Origin: Candidatus Peregrinibacteria bacterium
GTDB lineage: Bacteria > Patescibacteriota > Gracilibacteria > CAIRYL01 > GCA-016699755
Assembly: GCA_024762935.1 (NCBI GenBank)
Contig: JANTGK010000005.1
Span: 1-55,337, forward strand
Reading direction: 5' to 3'
Length of the DNA stretch: 55,337 nucleotides
Numbering within the stretch: position 1 is the stretch's first letter; every line of letters begins with the position of its first letter. The notes under the pieces are model-generated. The model saw only the letters and a list, made by a program, of their open reading frames with translations. It was not told the DNA's origin and did no database searches. Positions 8,062 to 17,832 of this stretch are shown here, in pieces. The position numbers and the translations under genes were made by a program.

Positions 8062-11000
8062 CTACCGGATTGATTTTTGAGTATCTACATTCTTTTCGTC
8101 GGAAAGATTTTGCAAGTTAAATTCTCCCTTTAGATTGTCTCCGTATTTTTTCGAATAGAGAATGGAGATGAAAATCATAAGGGTACCAATGGTCATCAGC
8201 GCAATTATTCTCATAACGGCATCATTGAGACCATACCAAACATCATAGAGAAGAATCTTTCCAACAGTAAGAGTGAGGATATACAGGCCTATTGTCCGGT
8301 ATTTAATAATATTGTCTTGAATTCCTTTGCGACTAAAGACGAGGGCGAGCAGTCCCCAATAGAGGGTGATGACAAATACGTTCTCATGAAAAAAGTTGTA
8401 GACAAAAAGGGTGGTGATGATAAAAAGGTAGAGAAGAAAAGCGTAAGTAAGACTCATTGCTTCATTTTTTGAGAGTGACTTTTTTATGAGAAAATAACTT
8501 CCCGTGAGAAATATTGTTGATGCATATTGTAATACTTTCAGGTGTTCAAGATTTGATTTTGCAAGTTTGTAGAAGACAAAATCGAGACTCAAAACGTGAA
8601 AAATATAAAAGAAAACAAGTCCAAGCATAAAAACAGTTTTTATTACTCCGGAATATACCTGAGAATAGAAAAATGCGAGAATAACACTTAGGAGGGAAAT
8701 GCTAAAGTGTGACCATCCGTGATGATTGTTCGGAATAATATTCAGCAGGAGAAATGCGATAGTTCCTATTCCGACTATATGTCCGAGGTCATGAGCAAGT
8801 CGAATTTCTCTTTTTTCAAAATCAAGAAATTTTAGGCTTATAAAAAATGATCCCAATATAATCGAAAGAGGGATAAGCGAAAGGAATTCTCCTTTTCCAA
8901 TCGTTCCTAAGAGGGTAGAGAGTTTTAAAAGACCAATGATCAGTAGGATGATTCCAGCGTAGTAGACTTTTACTTCTTTTAGTTTGCGGAAGAGAAAAAA
9001 GAGGATAGTTGCTTCGAAAAGCCATATTGCAGAAATTATTTCAGAATGTTTTGAGAATACAAAAACAATAGCGAGAGAGAAAAGTGAAATAGATATTCCT
9101 ACGAGTGAATAAATAATATTATTTTTTGATTTTTTTTCATCTGTGTTCATTCGTACTTTTTGCATAACTGTTCCTAATCGAGAGACCATCAAGTAGCTCA
9201 GTATAAAATATAAAATGGCAAAAGAAAGGAACGCAAGGCCAAGTGTTACCCCTGGAAAGTATTGTTCACCAAAATAGTATATTTCACCGGTGCCAAACAG
9301 GACACCTGCAATGAGTCCAAGAACAATACTTTTTGCATCATTTTTCAGAAGATTCTTGTTTATAAAAGGAACGAGAAGATTTAACACAACAACTCCAACT
9401 ATACTAATGATGCTCAGGTTCATGAGTTCTCCAGTTCGTTCAATAGCCGGGAGAAGGATAATAACACTGAAAATTGTTCCAATACCATAGAGGTTTCCAA
9501 GCTCTTTTTTTGAAGAAAAATAAAAAGCAGAAATAAGAAAGAGGAATGTTGTAATAATAATCGCAAGGCCCTGTGTATATGTCATGGACTGTGCTGAAAT
9601 ACTGTTGAAACTAAGAATGTTTAAAAAGGAGCTCGTAAAAAATATAAAGAGTCCAAGTACAGCAAAGAAAAGATACTGAAGGATTGAATGTATGTGCTTT
9701 ACTATAAAAACAAAACTCAAGAGATAGAGAGACACACTTGCTATGAGTATGATGGGGATAAACGCAGGGGAAAGTGAGCCAAATAGAATTTCACCTAAGA
9801 TAATGACAAGAGGGAATATGAGCAGGTATGCAATAGAGATTGTGGATGTGAGAAGAAAAACAGTAACACCAAAAGCAAGAAGGAGCAGAAGATATGATGT
9901 ATACGCAATGACAATCAGTCCAGAACTAAAATCAGAATCAAGTGCCATGTGCCCAACTCTCATGAGGAGGATGATAAAAACATAAGCAGCTAAAAAATAT
10001 TGATAGATGGTTTTTCGATTTCCTGTTTTATAGGCTGTAAAAATAGTGAGGAGTGAGATGATTGTTAGCGCACCAAGTTTTATAATCCATTCAAAAGAGG
10101 TCTGAAAAGGGGCAATAAGAATAAGAATGTTTCCACCAAGAGCAGCAATGGGGAGAAGATTATTGGAAAGGTTTTGCTTTGTTTCAAGCAGTGCATGAAG
10201 AATAATAGCTCCAGTCGTAATAATCAGTGAATAGCCCACAAAGGTATAAGGAGTATCTTGGTTTTTGAGACCCACAAGAGATGGAATGAAATATGCAAAG
10301 ACAAAGGAAAACTGAAGGAGAATCCGTGATCGATAGACCAATGAGGTTATAATTGACAAAGCAGTGTTACAAATCAGAAGGAGAAAAGTGATGCCCTCAG
10401 AGAGAATCATGGTGTGCGTAAAAACATCACCAATGAGATATCTTCCGGAAAGAATAACAAGGTAGATAATAATAATCCCCGTTCCCAGAAGAACACGAGA
10501 TTCTCTGAGAAGCCGTTTCTTGTCGAGAAAAATTCCAACACCATAGAGGATAAAGCCGATACTAAATCCAATAAGAAGTTTTCCTACTGGGCCGATTTTT
10601 GTGTATACCAGTTGCAGCAAAAAGAGGACACCAAGGAACAAAAGGATCCCTCCAATTTTAGCGAGAAGATTTTCAGAAAAGAATTTTTCAAAAATATTTG
10701 GACTCTTTCGTTTCGTTGATTTTTTCTTTGTCATTACTACCGTTTTTTTTGTATTTGCAGTAGTGCTGGCGACAGATGCTCGTGGAATATTATTTTTAAT
10801 TCTATATTTTTCTTCTGCCTTTTGAACTTCCTCTAGGGTCATTTCTGGCACAGTTTCCTCTTGCTGTTTTTCTTTCTGTTGTTTTGGAGGAATATTTTCT
10901 AGATGTTGGTTTTGTGCACCATCTATCGCTCTTTGAATGTTGTCGCTTGTTCGATGGAGAGCTTCATCTATACTTTTCTTTGAGAGAAAAAATTTTTTTG

Positions 11001-11166
11001 TAAGAGATCCAAATAACAGAGTAAAGAATACCCATATGAAAAAAGTATCATTGTCGAAGGCATACCCTCCATCAATAGCATCTATAAAAATACCAATAAG
11101 AAACGAAATGATAAACCCTGCAGAGAGGCTTATAATCCAAGCGAGTTTGTTTATTAATGAGAGCAT
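8062..11166 (-). CDS. Giant DUF2339 membrane protein
   Basis: A 1034-residue polytopic protein. Two helices at the N-terminus (about 5-60) are followed by a ~100-residue charged cytosolic linker rich in Lys/Glu/Gln, then about 25 or more consecutive hydrophobic helices. The segment ENLLAKIGGILLFLGVLFLL and the following GPVGKLLIGFSIGF are hallmarks of DUF2339. The function of the family is unknown; it is often a large envelope protein in Gram-negatives and in CPR genomes. It sits 18 bases after the thrombospondin-repeat gene and nine before murI, suggesting one envelope transcript. Confidence 0.85.
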   Translation of the reverse strand: MLSLINKLAWIISLSAGFIISFLIGIFIDAIDGGYAFDNDTFFIWVFFTLLFGSLTKKFFLSKKSIDEALHRTSDNIQRAIDGAQNQHLENIPPKQQKEKQQEETVPEMTLEEVQKAEEKYRIKNNIPRASVASTTANTKKTVVMTKKKSTKRKSPNIFEKFFSENLLAKIGGILLFLGVLFLLQLVYTKIGPVGKLLIGFSIGFILYGVGIFLDKKRLLRESRVLLGTGIIIIYLVILSGRYLIGDVFTHTMILSEGITFLLLICNTALSIITSLVYRSRILLQFSFVFAYFIPSLVGLKNQDTPYTFVGYSLIITTGAIILHALLETKQNLSNNLLPIAALGGNILILIAPFQTSFEWIIKLGALTIISLLTIFTAYKTGNRKTIYQYFLAAYVFIILLMRVGHMALDSDFSSGLIVIAYTSYLLLLLAFGVTVFLLTSTISIAYLLIFPLVIILGEILFGSLSPAFIPIILIASVSLYLLSFVFIVKHIHSILQYLFFAVLGLFIFFTSSFLNILSFNSISAQSMTYTQGLAIIITTFLFLISAFYFSSKKELGNLYGIGTIFSVIILLPAIERTGELMNLSIISIVGVVVLNLLVPFINKNLLKNDAKSIVLGLIAGVLFGTGEIYYFGEQYFPGVTLGLAFLSFAILYFILSYLMVSRLGTVMQKVRMNTDEKKSKNNIIYSLVGISISLFSLAIVFVFSKHSEIISAIWLFEATILFFLFRKLKEVKVYYAGIILLIIGLLKLSTLLGTIGKGEFLSLIPLSIILGSFFISLKFLDFEKREIRLAHDLGHIVGIGTIAFLLLNIIPNNHHGWSHFSISLLSVILAFFYSQVYSGVIKTVFMLGLVFFYIFHVLSLDFVFYKLAKSNLEHLKVLQYASTIFLTGSYFLIKKSLSKNEAMSLTYAFLLYLFIITTLFVYNFFHENVFVITLYWGLLALVFSRKGIQDNIIKYRTIGLYILTLTVGKILLYDVWYGLNDAVMRIIALMTIGTLMIFISILYSKKYGDNLKGEFNLQNLSDEKNVDTQKSIR

Positions 11167-11184
11167 GGTGAGGAAAAAGAGAGA

Positions 11185-13044
11185 TTAGTTATCCTTTATT
11201 TTTTTGAGCAGTCCAACAATCATGATAGCAAATATGAATGTGATCAGGACGATAATACCGATGATAATCCATTTATTTGACTCAAGGAGTCGGTTATCAT
11301 TTTTATCACAGGCATCGCCTTTCCCATCATGATCAACATCCCATTGATCCTTATTTGAAATCAATGGGCAATTATCTTCTGCAGCAGGGATACCATCATG
11401 GTCATCATCTTCACATATATCTCCAACGCCATCATTGTCGGTATCTTTTTGATCAGGATTTGGAAGATTTATGCAGTTGTCTTGATATCCTATGATCCCA
11501 TCTTCATCAGAATCTTCGCATAAATCACCAATGTTATTTTTATTTTTATCTTCTTGTTTTCGATTCTGAATCTTTTGACAATTATCACATACATCCCCAA
11601 CGCCGTCTTGATCGGTGTCTTTTTGATCAGGATTGGGGATTGACTCGCAATTATCAGAGGAATCAAGGATGCCATCGTCATCTTGATCATGTTTTTTGAG
11701 GAAGGCTTGTTTCTCTTCACAAACATCTCCGATACCATTTTTATTCGAATCTCTTTGTTGTGGGTTGTAGTACAGGCAATTATCACATGCGTCTCCAATG
11801 CCGTCATGATCAGTATCTTTCTGGTCAGGGTTTGGAAGATGTATACAATTATCAATGGAGTCAAAAACTTCATCATCATCTTTGTCAAATTCACAGGCAT
11901 CTCCAATTCCATTGATGTTGATGTCTTTTTGGTCTCTGTTGCTTACATTAGGGCAATTATCTTTATATCCGACAATACCATCATGGTCATCATCGGCACA
12001 CATATCACCAACTCCGTCGGCATTGCTATCGGTTTGTTTTGGATTATATACATAGGGACAGTTATCAAGACTACCACCGATTCCATCAGCGTCTTTATCC
12101 GTCTCAAAGTAATTTTTTCGTGTGAGGTCAAAATCACATTGATCTCCAATAAGGTCATGGTCACTATCTTCTTGATTTGGATTCTTGATATATGGACAAT
12201 TATCATTTTGATTTTTGATTCCATCTGAATCGAGGTCATCATTGTATTCTGGGTTTATAGAGAACCGAATATCAAATACCTCTGTTGCAGCGCTCACTTT
12301 ATAGGCTGTTTGTGTGAAGTTTTTTTTAAGAATACGTATATTTTTTCTGTATACATCATTTTTTTGACATTTGTATTCTGCAAAAATTTGAATTTTTTGA
12401 GGTTTTTTTGGTTGCACAAGGTATTCATTTTTTTCTTGAATAAGAATACTTATCTCTTGGATAGACGCATTCTTTTTTGTTGTATCTCCAGCAATAGGAT
12501 TTTCGAACTGAATTTTGATATACCGAAAATCATAGTCATCAATATCTTGTACTTCAATATATGTTTTATTCTCTTGTGAGAGATAGAACCGAGGTTGTAA
12601 TTCACCCTGAAACTGAATTTGAAAATGAAATTGACCAGAATGAAGCAGTCTCTTTGCATCAAGGATAACCTCTTTTTTTTCATTTGAATATGGATCAAAT
12701 GCAAGAGAGGTTTGGTAGTTGTTGTCATTTAAAAGAGTAGTATTTTGTTTTTCATCAGATTTGAATCCAGATGTAAAAATAATATCATATTCTTCGTGTT
12801 TCTCATTTCCGTAGCGAAATATTTTGTAGGGGAGAATAGTATTTTCTTGAACAAAAAAAAGGTCATTTTTTGGATATGATTGTACTTTTATTGTATCTGC
12901 AGTTTGCGGGGTAAGAGATGTACTTTCTTGAAAACAGCTTGCATCAAAACTGTTCCAATATATTTCTTCAGGAGTTTCTGCGTGTGCAAATGGAGTAAGG
13001 CAGAAGGCTCCCAGAAGAATGGAGAGAAAAGTATTGTTTTTCAT
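11185..13044 (-). CDS. Thrombospondin type 3 repeat surface protein
   Basis: A 619-residue exported and anchored protein: signal peptide (1-22, ending AHA), a ~240-residue beta-rich domain, then about nine calcium-binding thrombospondin type 3 repeats (from about residue 268 to 580; unit D-x-D-x-D-G-I-x-x-x-x-D-N-C-P...N-x-x-Q-x-D-x-D-x-D-G-I-G-D-x-C-D). Repeats 5 and 7 are short, lacking the first Asp-rich half. One C-terminal helix (about 591-612) and a Lys-rich tail anchor it in the membrane. Paired cysteines imply disulfides outside the cell, in line with the two DsbA-like genes at 51-53 kb. It is probably a rigid calcium-dependent stalk. Confidence 0.9.
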   Translation of the reverse strand: MKNNTFLSILLGAFCLTPFAHAETPEEIYWNSFDASCFQESTSLTPQTADTIKVQSYPKNDLFFVQENTILPYKIFRYGNEKHEEYDIIFTSGFKSDEKQNTTLLNDNNYQTSLAFDPYSNEKKEVILDAKRLLHSGQFHFQIQFQGELQPRFYLSQENKTYIEVQDIDDYDFRYIKIQFENPIAGDTTKKNASIQEISILIQEKNEYLVQPKKPQKIQIFAEYKCQKNDVYRKNIRILKKNFTQTAYKVSAATEVFDIRFSINPEYNDDLDSDGIKNQNDNCPYIKNPNQEDSDHDLIGDQCDFDLTRKNYFETDKDADGIGGSLDNCPYVYNPKQTDSNADGVGDMCADDDHDGIVGYKDNCPNVSNRDQKDININGIGDACEFDKDDDEVFDSIDNCIHLPNPDQKDTDHDGIGDACDNCLYYNPQQRDSNKNGIGDVCEEKQAFLKKHDQDDDGILDSSDNCESIPNPDQKDTDQDGVGDVCDNCQKIQNRKQEDKNKNNIGDLCEDSDEDGIIGYQDNCINLPNPDQKDTDNDGVGDICEDDDHDGIPAAEDNCPLISNKDQWDVDHDGKGDACDKNDNRLLESNKWIIIGIIVLITFIFAIMIVGLLKKIKDN

Positions 13045-13124
13045 AACTGGTGCAAAATATATTTTTATATACTGGAGTGGGCGATGGTTAATGGCAACGA
13101 TGAATCCGCCAAATGGCTTACTAA

Positions 13125-14348
13125 TTAATATGCCACATCTATGTGTTCCAGTGCTTCTGAAACTCTTTGTGTAAATGCTTCATCTTCAAAATTGGAGCAT
13201 ACTGAATACCGAATAAATTGTTCCGATTTTCCATCTACTTCTGCTCCAGAGAATGGCACTCCCACGAGACCGATTTTTGCAATCATTTTTTTATTGAAGT
13301 CTTCCGATGACTCTACTGTTTCGCCATCAAGTATTTTTGGGCAATGAAAGAGCATAAAGAACCCAGCATCTGTTGGGCAAGCAAGACGAAAGCCAGCTGC
13401 CTCGAAAAGGGGAATAGCAATGCCGAGACGACGTTCGTACATTGTTTGTATTTCTGTGATTTCTTGAGGAGATTTTTCTGATGCAAAGTATTTTTCTGCG
13501 GCAACAAGTGCCGGACCAAATGGTCCAGAATCGGCATTCCCCTTTACTTTGGTAAGCTCAGTTATAAAATCTTCTGAGCCAATTGCTCCTCCCAAACGCC
13601 ACCCACAGGCGGAAAGTGTTTTAGAAATGGAAAACATTTCTATCCAGTCGAGTTCTTGATAGTCTTTTGCGACCTCTGAAAGAGTGATGTGCTCTTTATG
13701 AACAAGGCTTGCATATGCTGCATCATTTACAAGACGAACATTATTGGCAATGCAATATTGAATGAGTTCTTCCCAATTTTTTCGACTCGCTCCTGCAGGG
13801 CAAGGATTTCCTGGTTTTACGGTAATAATCATGCGTGGAGGTTTTTTTTGTTTCGGAAGATTCTTGAGATTGAGTGCAAAATTTTCTTCAGAATAAAGTG
13901 GCCAGACATCTGCTTCTGTACCAAGGTATTCTGCCCATATTCCTACTAAATCGTACGCTGGAGCTGTTCGAATAAAACCTTCATTATTAAAATTTTCAGA
14001 TGAATTTACCCCGCACGAAATAGGAAGGAGTCCCAGCATTGCCTTTTCCCCTGGAAGAACAAGTGAGTGAATATGATCATATTTGTTGATATCTATTCCT
14101 GTAATTCGATATACCATATTTCGGCAAAAGTTTCCTGGGTCACGATTATCCCAATAGGTATGAATGGCATTATCATTCTTTACAACTGTTTCAGCTGTCA
14201 TTTGTCGAAGTGTTTCTGGTGGAGAAGTGTCTGGCTCTCCCACTGCAACATTAATCGAGCTTCCAGTACCGTGTTCAGCTTCGTATTCTCGAACATATCG
14301 TTTAATACGCTGAAATAAATTTTCAGGAGAAGAACCGAGATATCTCAT
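13125..14348 (-). CDS. Fold-type I PLP aminotransferase
   Basis: A 407-residue class I/II aminotransferase. The N-terminal region has VAVGEPDTSPPE, the middle has TVKPGNPCPAG (the NPTG-like loop) and VNDAAYAS (PLP-pyridine Asp), and the Schiff-base lysine is in SISKTLSACGWRLGG. RYSVCSNFED near the C-terminus carries the substrate-carboxylate Arg. Overall it resembles aspartate/aromatic or LL-diaminopimelate aminotransferases, but the substrate cannot be decided. It is single on its strand between non-metabolic neighbours. Confidence 0.85.
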   Translation of the reverse strand: MRYLGSSPENLFQRIKRYVREYEAEHGTGSSINVAVGEPDTSPPETLRQMTAETVVKNDNAIHTYWDNRDPGNFCRNMVYRITGIDINKYDHIHSLVLPGEKAMLGLLPISCGVNSSENFNNEGFIRTAPAYDLVGIWAEYLGTEADVWPLYSEENFALNLKNLPKQKKPPRMIITVKPGNPCPAGASRKNWEELIQYCIANNVRLVNDAAYASLVHKEHITLSEVAKDYQELDWIEMFSISKTLSACGWRLGGAIGSEDFITELTKVKGNADSGPFGPALVAAEKYFASEKSPQEITEIQTMYERRLGIAIPLFEAAGFRLACPTDAGFFMLFHCPKILDGETVESSEDFNKKMIAKIGLVGVPFSGAEVDGKSEQFIRYSVCSNFEDEAFTQRVSEALEHIDVAY

Positions 14349-14447
14349 TAGTATGTATAAAAAATTTACTTTGAAACGATACCAAATAAATAGATGAAAA
14401 GAGAGGTAAAATTATTCCCTTTTGTCTCATCGGATTTTTATTTTTTG

Positions 14448-15836
14448 CTAGACCTCAAAAGTTTGACCGGGAAGAGGAATTTCAATCTCCCAGTCTTGAT
14501 TCTTTTTTGCTAATTTTTCTGAAAATAATTTTTGCTGATCTGGTTCGCCATGGACAATAAATATTTTTTTGAGATCTTTGATTCCTGTTATATTTTCGAG
14601 AAGATCATTTTGATCACCGTGCCCTGAATACCCATTCATAACCTGAACAGTTGCTCGTACTGGATACATCTGGTCAAAAATTTTCACCATCTTACGCCGC
14701 TCTACCAGTTTTCTTCCGAGTGTATGTTTTGCTTGGTAGCCAACAATCAAAATAGTGTTTTTTGGATCTGGAAGTGTATTTCGCAGATGATGTCTGATTC
14801 GTCCTGCTTCGCACATTCCACTCGCCGATATAACAATAAAAGGCCCTGGCCTGAAATTGAGTTGTTTGCTCTCGTCAACACTTTTAGTGTGTTTTAGGTG
14901 GCTGAAGGAAAAGGGGTTTTTCCCATTGTCTGTAAAATACTCACGAGTATGATCATCAAAGACATCAGCATTTTTTTCGAAGATTCTTGTAAATTTTGTA
15001 GTAAGAGGGCTGTCAACAAAAACAGGAATCTCTGGGATTTTTTTCTCATTAAAGAGAATGTGAAGATCGTAGAGAATCTCTTGTGATCGTTCGAGGGCGA
15101 AGCTGGGAATAATTATCTTCCCCCCCTTTGCAGCAGTGTCTCGGATAGTTTCTCCCAGTTTTTCACGAGTTTCCTCCATTTTTTCATGTATGCGACCACC
15201 ATATGTTGATTCAGTAATAATGGCATCTGCACTTGGAATGGGGTCAGGATCACGAATGATTTTTCGATTCTTTCGTCCATAATCACCTGTAAACGCAAGT
15301 TGTTTCCCATCTCCTTCGAGGAGTACTTGTGCGCTTCCCAGTACGTGTCCTGCATTAATAAAGAGAGCTGAAATGCCCGGAAATACTTCAAATTTCTCTC
15401 CTCGTTTTTTTGAAACAAGCATCTTTAGGGTTATCTCAGCATCTTCGGTTGTAAAGAGTGGTTCGATTGGAGTGATGGCATTTTTTCTGAGTCGTTTTTT
15501 TCGCATAAAGTATTCAGCATCAGCTTCTTGGATATGTGCAGCATCAAGCATCATTGGCTCCATAATATCCTTTGTCGCTGGGGTGCAATAGATTTTTCCG
15601 ACATAGCCATTTTTTGTGAGCATGGGGAGAAGTCCAGAATGGTCAATGTGGGCATGAGAGAGGATGACAGCATCAATCTCTTTTGCATTAAAGGGGAGAT
15701 GTCGGTTCAGTTGATCAGATTCTTTTCGACGTCCTTGGTACATGCCGCAATCAAGGAGGATTTTCTTTCCTCCTACTTCTATGAGATGTTTTGACCCTGT
15801 TACCCCACCTGCTGCTCCATGGAAATGAATTTTCAT
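14448..15836 (-). CDS. Metallo-beta-lactamase / beta-CASP RNase-like hydrolase
   Basis: A 462-residue protein of the CPSF73-like group. Seen in order: GAAGGVTGSKHLIE at the N-terminus, SHAHIDHSG (HxHxDH zinc motif, about residue 60), GHVLGSAQV and FTGDYG (further zinc ligands), the beta-CASP segment with DSPL, ISASGMCEAGRIRHHL, GYQAKHTLGRKL, and MNGYSGHGDQ plus IVHGEP at the C-terminus. Relatives are RNA endo- or exonucleases involved in processing and decay. It lacks the long C-terminal domain of RNase J, so RNase J itself is less likely. Confidence 0.88.
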   Translation of the reverse strand: MKIHFHGAAGGVTGSKHLIEVGGKKILLDCGMYQGRRKESDQLNRHLPFNAKEIDAVILSHAHIDHSGLLPMLTKNGYVGKIYCTPATKDIMEPMMLDAAHIQEADAEYFMRKKRLRKNAITPIEPLFTTEDAEITLKMLVSKKRGEKFEVFPGISALFINAGHVLGSAQVLLEGDGKQLAFTGDYGRKNRKIIRDPDPIPSADAIITESTYGGRIHEKMEETREKLGETIRDTAAKGGKIIIPSFALERSQEILYDLHILFNEKKIPEIPVFVDSPLTTKFTRIFEKNADVFDDHTREYFTDNGKNPFSFSHLKHTKSVDESKQLNFRPGPFIVISASGMCEAGRIRHHLRNTLPDPKNTILIVGYQAKHTLGRKLVERRKMVKIFDQMYPVRATVQVMNGYSGHGDQNDLLENITGIKDLKKIFIVHGEPDQQKLFSEKLAKKNQDWEIEIPLPGQTFEV

Positions 15837-15890
15837 TTTTTTATTTGTTACAAATTATATTATACTATTATTTTAGTATAAAAGATAGTT

Positions 15891-16058
15891 CTAATTGAGG
15901 AACTTATTAACGGTAATAAAGCCGATAAAAACACCGATAATTCCCATAATACCAGAGAAAGTCGGGGGAGCGGGGATGGGGAGTTTGAGAGCAACAAAAA
16001 TACCGCCAAGGACTGCACCAGCGACAAATGCTTTTATCATTTCAAGGACTTGATCCAT
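15891..16058 (-). CDS. XapX-domain mini membrane protein
   Basis: A 55-residue gene starting at the ATG at 16058 and ending TAG at 15891. The product, MDQVLEMIKAFVAGAVLGG followed by IFVALKLPIPAPPTFSGIMG and a second hydrophobic helix, matches the XapX (DUF1427) pattern: two short helices around a P-x-P-A-P-P loop. The family has no known function and occurs near transport and stress genes. It lies between the beta-CASP and U32 genes on the same strand (54 and 30 bases). Confidence 0.8.
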   Translation of the reverse strand: MDQVLEMIKAFVAGAVLGGIFVALKLPIPAPPTFSGIMGIIGVFIGFITVNKFLN

Positions 16059-16088
16059 TGTGTTAAAAAAAGAAAAGTACTTTCCTCT

Positions 16089-17417
16089 CTACTCTGAATG
16101 GGGATTTTCTTTCCGGAGAACACAGAATATTTCTCCATCTCCATAATGTTTTTCAAAAGGAAATATTTTCTCTTCTGGAATATTGAGAAGAAAAGAACCT
16201 TGTCCGCCAGAAAATTCTGTAATTTTTTCACCTTTTTCATTCCAAAAATCGAGCAGTGTAATAGTGAAATCATCTTCTTTTTCTGGGAAACAAAATTCAA
16301 TTTTATCACCGATATCAAGACGATTTTTACACTCAATAGTGAGTTGATTTTTATTTCTTTTTCGAACGACTCCTGCAAAATCATGAGTATGATACCCTTG
16401 ACGTTTTTCGTATTCTTGTGCCATTTCTTTTGGATTTCCAGCCAAAAATCCAGGAATGTATCCACGACTATTGGTAGTAAATACTTCGTCGAGAAGTTCA
16501 TGGAGAAGGTTTTTATCAAATACCCCTTTATTAATGGCATCAATGGCAATTCTATACGCTCGAGCAGTAATGGCTGCATAATAAATCGTTTTACTGCGTC
16601 CTTCTATTTTCATGCTTACGACACCAGCTTTTATGAGGTTGGGCAAAAACTCAAGAGCACAGAGGTCACGTGAGTTCATGATATATGTTCCATATTGATC
16701 CTCATCGATTTTCATCATCTCACCTGGTCGCTCCTGTTCTTCGAGAAAAAAATCTCCTGTAATGGGCTGATATTTTTCGACTTCACCGGCATAGTTTTCT
16801 TTTCCTTCATAGAGTTTGTATTTCCATCGACACGAGTGTGAGCATGTGCCTTGGTTCGCATCTCTCCAAGAAAAATAATTTGAAAGAAGACATCTACCGG
16901 AGTACGCCATGCAAATGGCACCATGAACAAAACATTCGATTTCAAGTTTTGGATTTTTTTCTGAAATTTCTTGGACTTCTTTTAGTGAGAGCTCACGTGA
17001 AAGAATAATCCGTTCGATACCTGTTGTGTGCCAGAATTTTGCACTCGCCCAGTTCACATTATTGGCTTGCACTGAAAGGTGAATCACTGCCTCAGGGAAT
17101 TGCTCTTTTGTCATATAAATAAGCCCTGGATCAGCCATGATAAAAGCATCTGGCTTGAGCTCCACCATTTTTTCCATGGCTCTTAGAAAGTGGGGAATTT
17201 TAACATTGTGCGGGAAAATATTGGCTGTGAAATAGATTTTTTTCCCCCGTGCGTGACAGTACTGAGTTGCTTCCTTTAAAAAATCGAGATTAAAGTCATT
17301 TTCTCGAGCGCGTAGTGAATATGCCGGAACACCGGCATAAACCGCATCTGCTCCAAAGGCAATGGCAAACTTTAATTTTTCCATATTTCCAGCCGGCAGT
17401 AAGAGTTCAGTATTCAT
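16089..17417 (-). CDS. Peptidase U32-family tRNA/rRNA hydroxylation protein (TrhP/YegQ-like)
   Basis: I take MNTELLLPAGNMEKLKFAI (ATG at 17417) as the start because U32 proteins begin this way; the frame upstream is only heptamer-repeat translation. That gives 442 residues: a TIM-barrel-like U32 core with VQANNVNW and the signature ECFVHGAICMAYSGRCLLS, followed by a cysteine pair in TCSHSCRW, then a C-terminal small domain. Members TrhP and RlhA carry out oxygen-independent hydroxylation of tRNA U34 or 23S rRNA using an Fe-S cluster and prephenate; the cysteines fit this. The start codon directly abuts a 7-bp tandem repeat. It follows the four-helix-bundle gene. Confidence 0.85.
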   Translation of the reverse strand: MNTELLLPAGNMEKLKFAIAFGADAVYAGVPAYSLRARENDFNLDFLKEATQYCHARGKKIYFTANIFPHNVKIPHFLRAMEKMVELKPDAFIMADPGLIYMTKEQFPEAVIHLSVQANNVNWASAKFWHTTGIERIILSRELSLKEVQEISEKNPKLEIECFVHGAICMAYSGRCLLSNYFSWRDANQGTCSHSCRWKYKLYEGKENYAGEVEKYQPITGDFFLEEQERPGEMMKIDEDQYGTYIMNSRDLCALEFLPNLIKAGVVSMKIEGRSKTIYYAAITARAYRIAIDAINKGVFDKNLLHELLDEVFTTNSRGYIPGFLAGNPKEMAQEYEKRQGYHTHDFAGVVRKRNKNQLTIECKNRLDIGDKIEFCFPEKEDDFTITLLDFWNEKGEKITEFSGGQGSFLLNIPEEKIFPFEKHYGDGEIFCVLRKENPHSE

Positions 17418-17463
17418 GGAACAGGGAACAGGGAACAGGGAACAGGGAACAGGGAACAGGGAA
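17418..17463. repeat. Heptamer tandem repeat (GGAACAG)6
   Basis: Six perfect GGAACAG units plus a partial GGAA abut the start codon of the U32 gene, so on the transcript CTGTTCC units fill the ribosome-binding region. The same heptamer family (GGAACAN) recurs at 23978-24047 and inside the 3' end of folD (about 17861-17876). Confidence 0.9.
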
Positions 17464-17472
17464 AGCATACAT

Positions 17473-17832
17473 TTATTCTTTGATATTCTCCATAGTTTTC
17501 CAGAGCATGGCACCAATTTCATTGGCTAAATCTAGAGATATTTTGTGGTCAGCCTCTGATATGAGTAATTCTTCAAAACAAAATGAGAGAAGGTATTTTG
17601 TTTCTTGTAATGATCCATATGAAATTCGTAAAAATTGCTTATATTCTTTCCCTTTTTTTCTTGCATATCCTTCTGTAATATTTAAGATAACCGATAAGCT
17701 TGCTCTTCGAATTTGTGATGTAATTCCAAATTTTTCTTCAGAAGGAAAGCTTTTTGTAATTTTGTAGATTAAATGTGCCAATCTATCCGCCTTGCCTCTC
17801 AGGTGGTTTTGGAAGGATAGTTTTTTATTCAT
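17473..17832 (-). CDS. Four-helix-bundle protein (S23/IVP family)
   Basis: A 119-residue all-helical protein. KADRLAHLIYKITKSFPSEE, IRRASLSVILNITEGYARK and FLRISYGSLQETKYLL are typical of the TIGR02436 four-helix-bundle family, first seen as proteins encoded in 23S rRNA intervening sequences but common as stand-alone genes. No rRNA is near. The start overlaps the folD stop by eight bases, so translation is probably coupled. Function unknown; basic surfaces suggest nucleic-acid binding. Confidence 0.88.
   Translation of the reverse strand: MNKKLSFQNHLRGKADRLAHLIYKITKSFPSEEKFGITSQIRRASLSVILNITEGYARKKGKEYKQFLRISYGSLQETKYLLSFCFEELLISEADHKISLDLANEIGAMLWKTMENIKE

Noticed and set aside
13125-14348. 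LL-diaminopimelate aminotransferase (dapL)
   Set aside because: Motifs are those of the general class I/II family; DapL-specific features could not be confirmed.
14448-15836. RNase J
   Set aside because: Too short and with CPSF-like rather than RNase J-like motifs.
17473-17832. Marker of a 23S rRNA intervening sequence
   Set aside because: No rRNA sequence nearby; overlaps folD as a normal operon gene.
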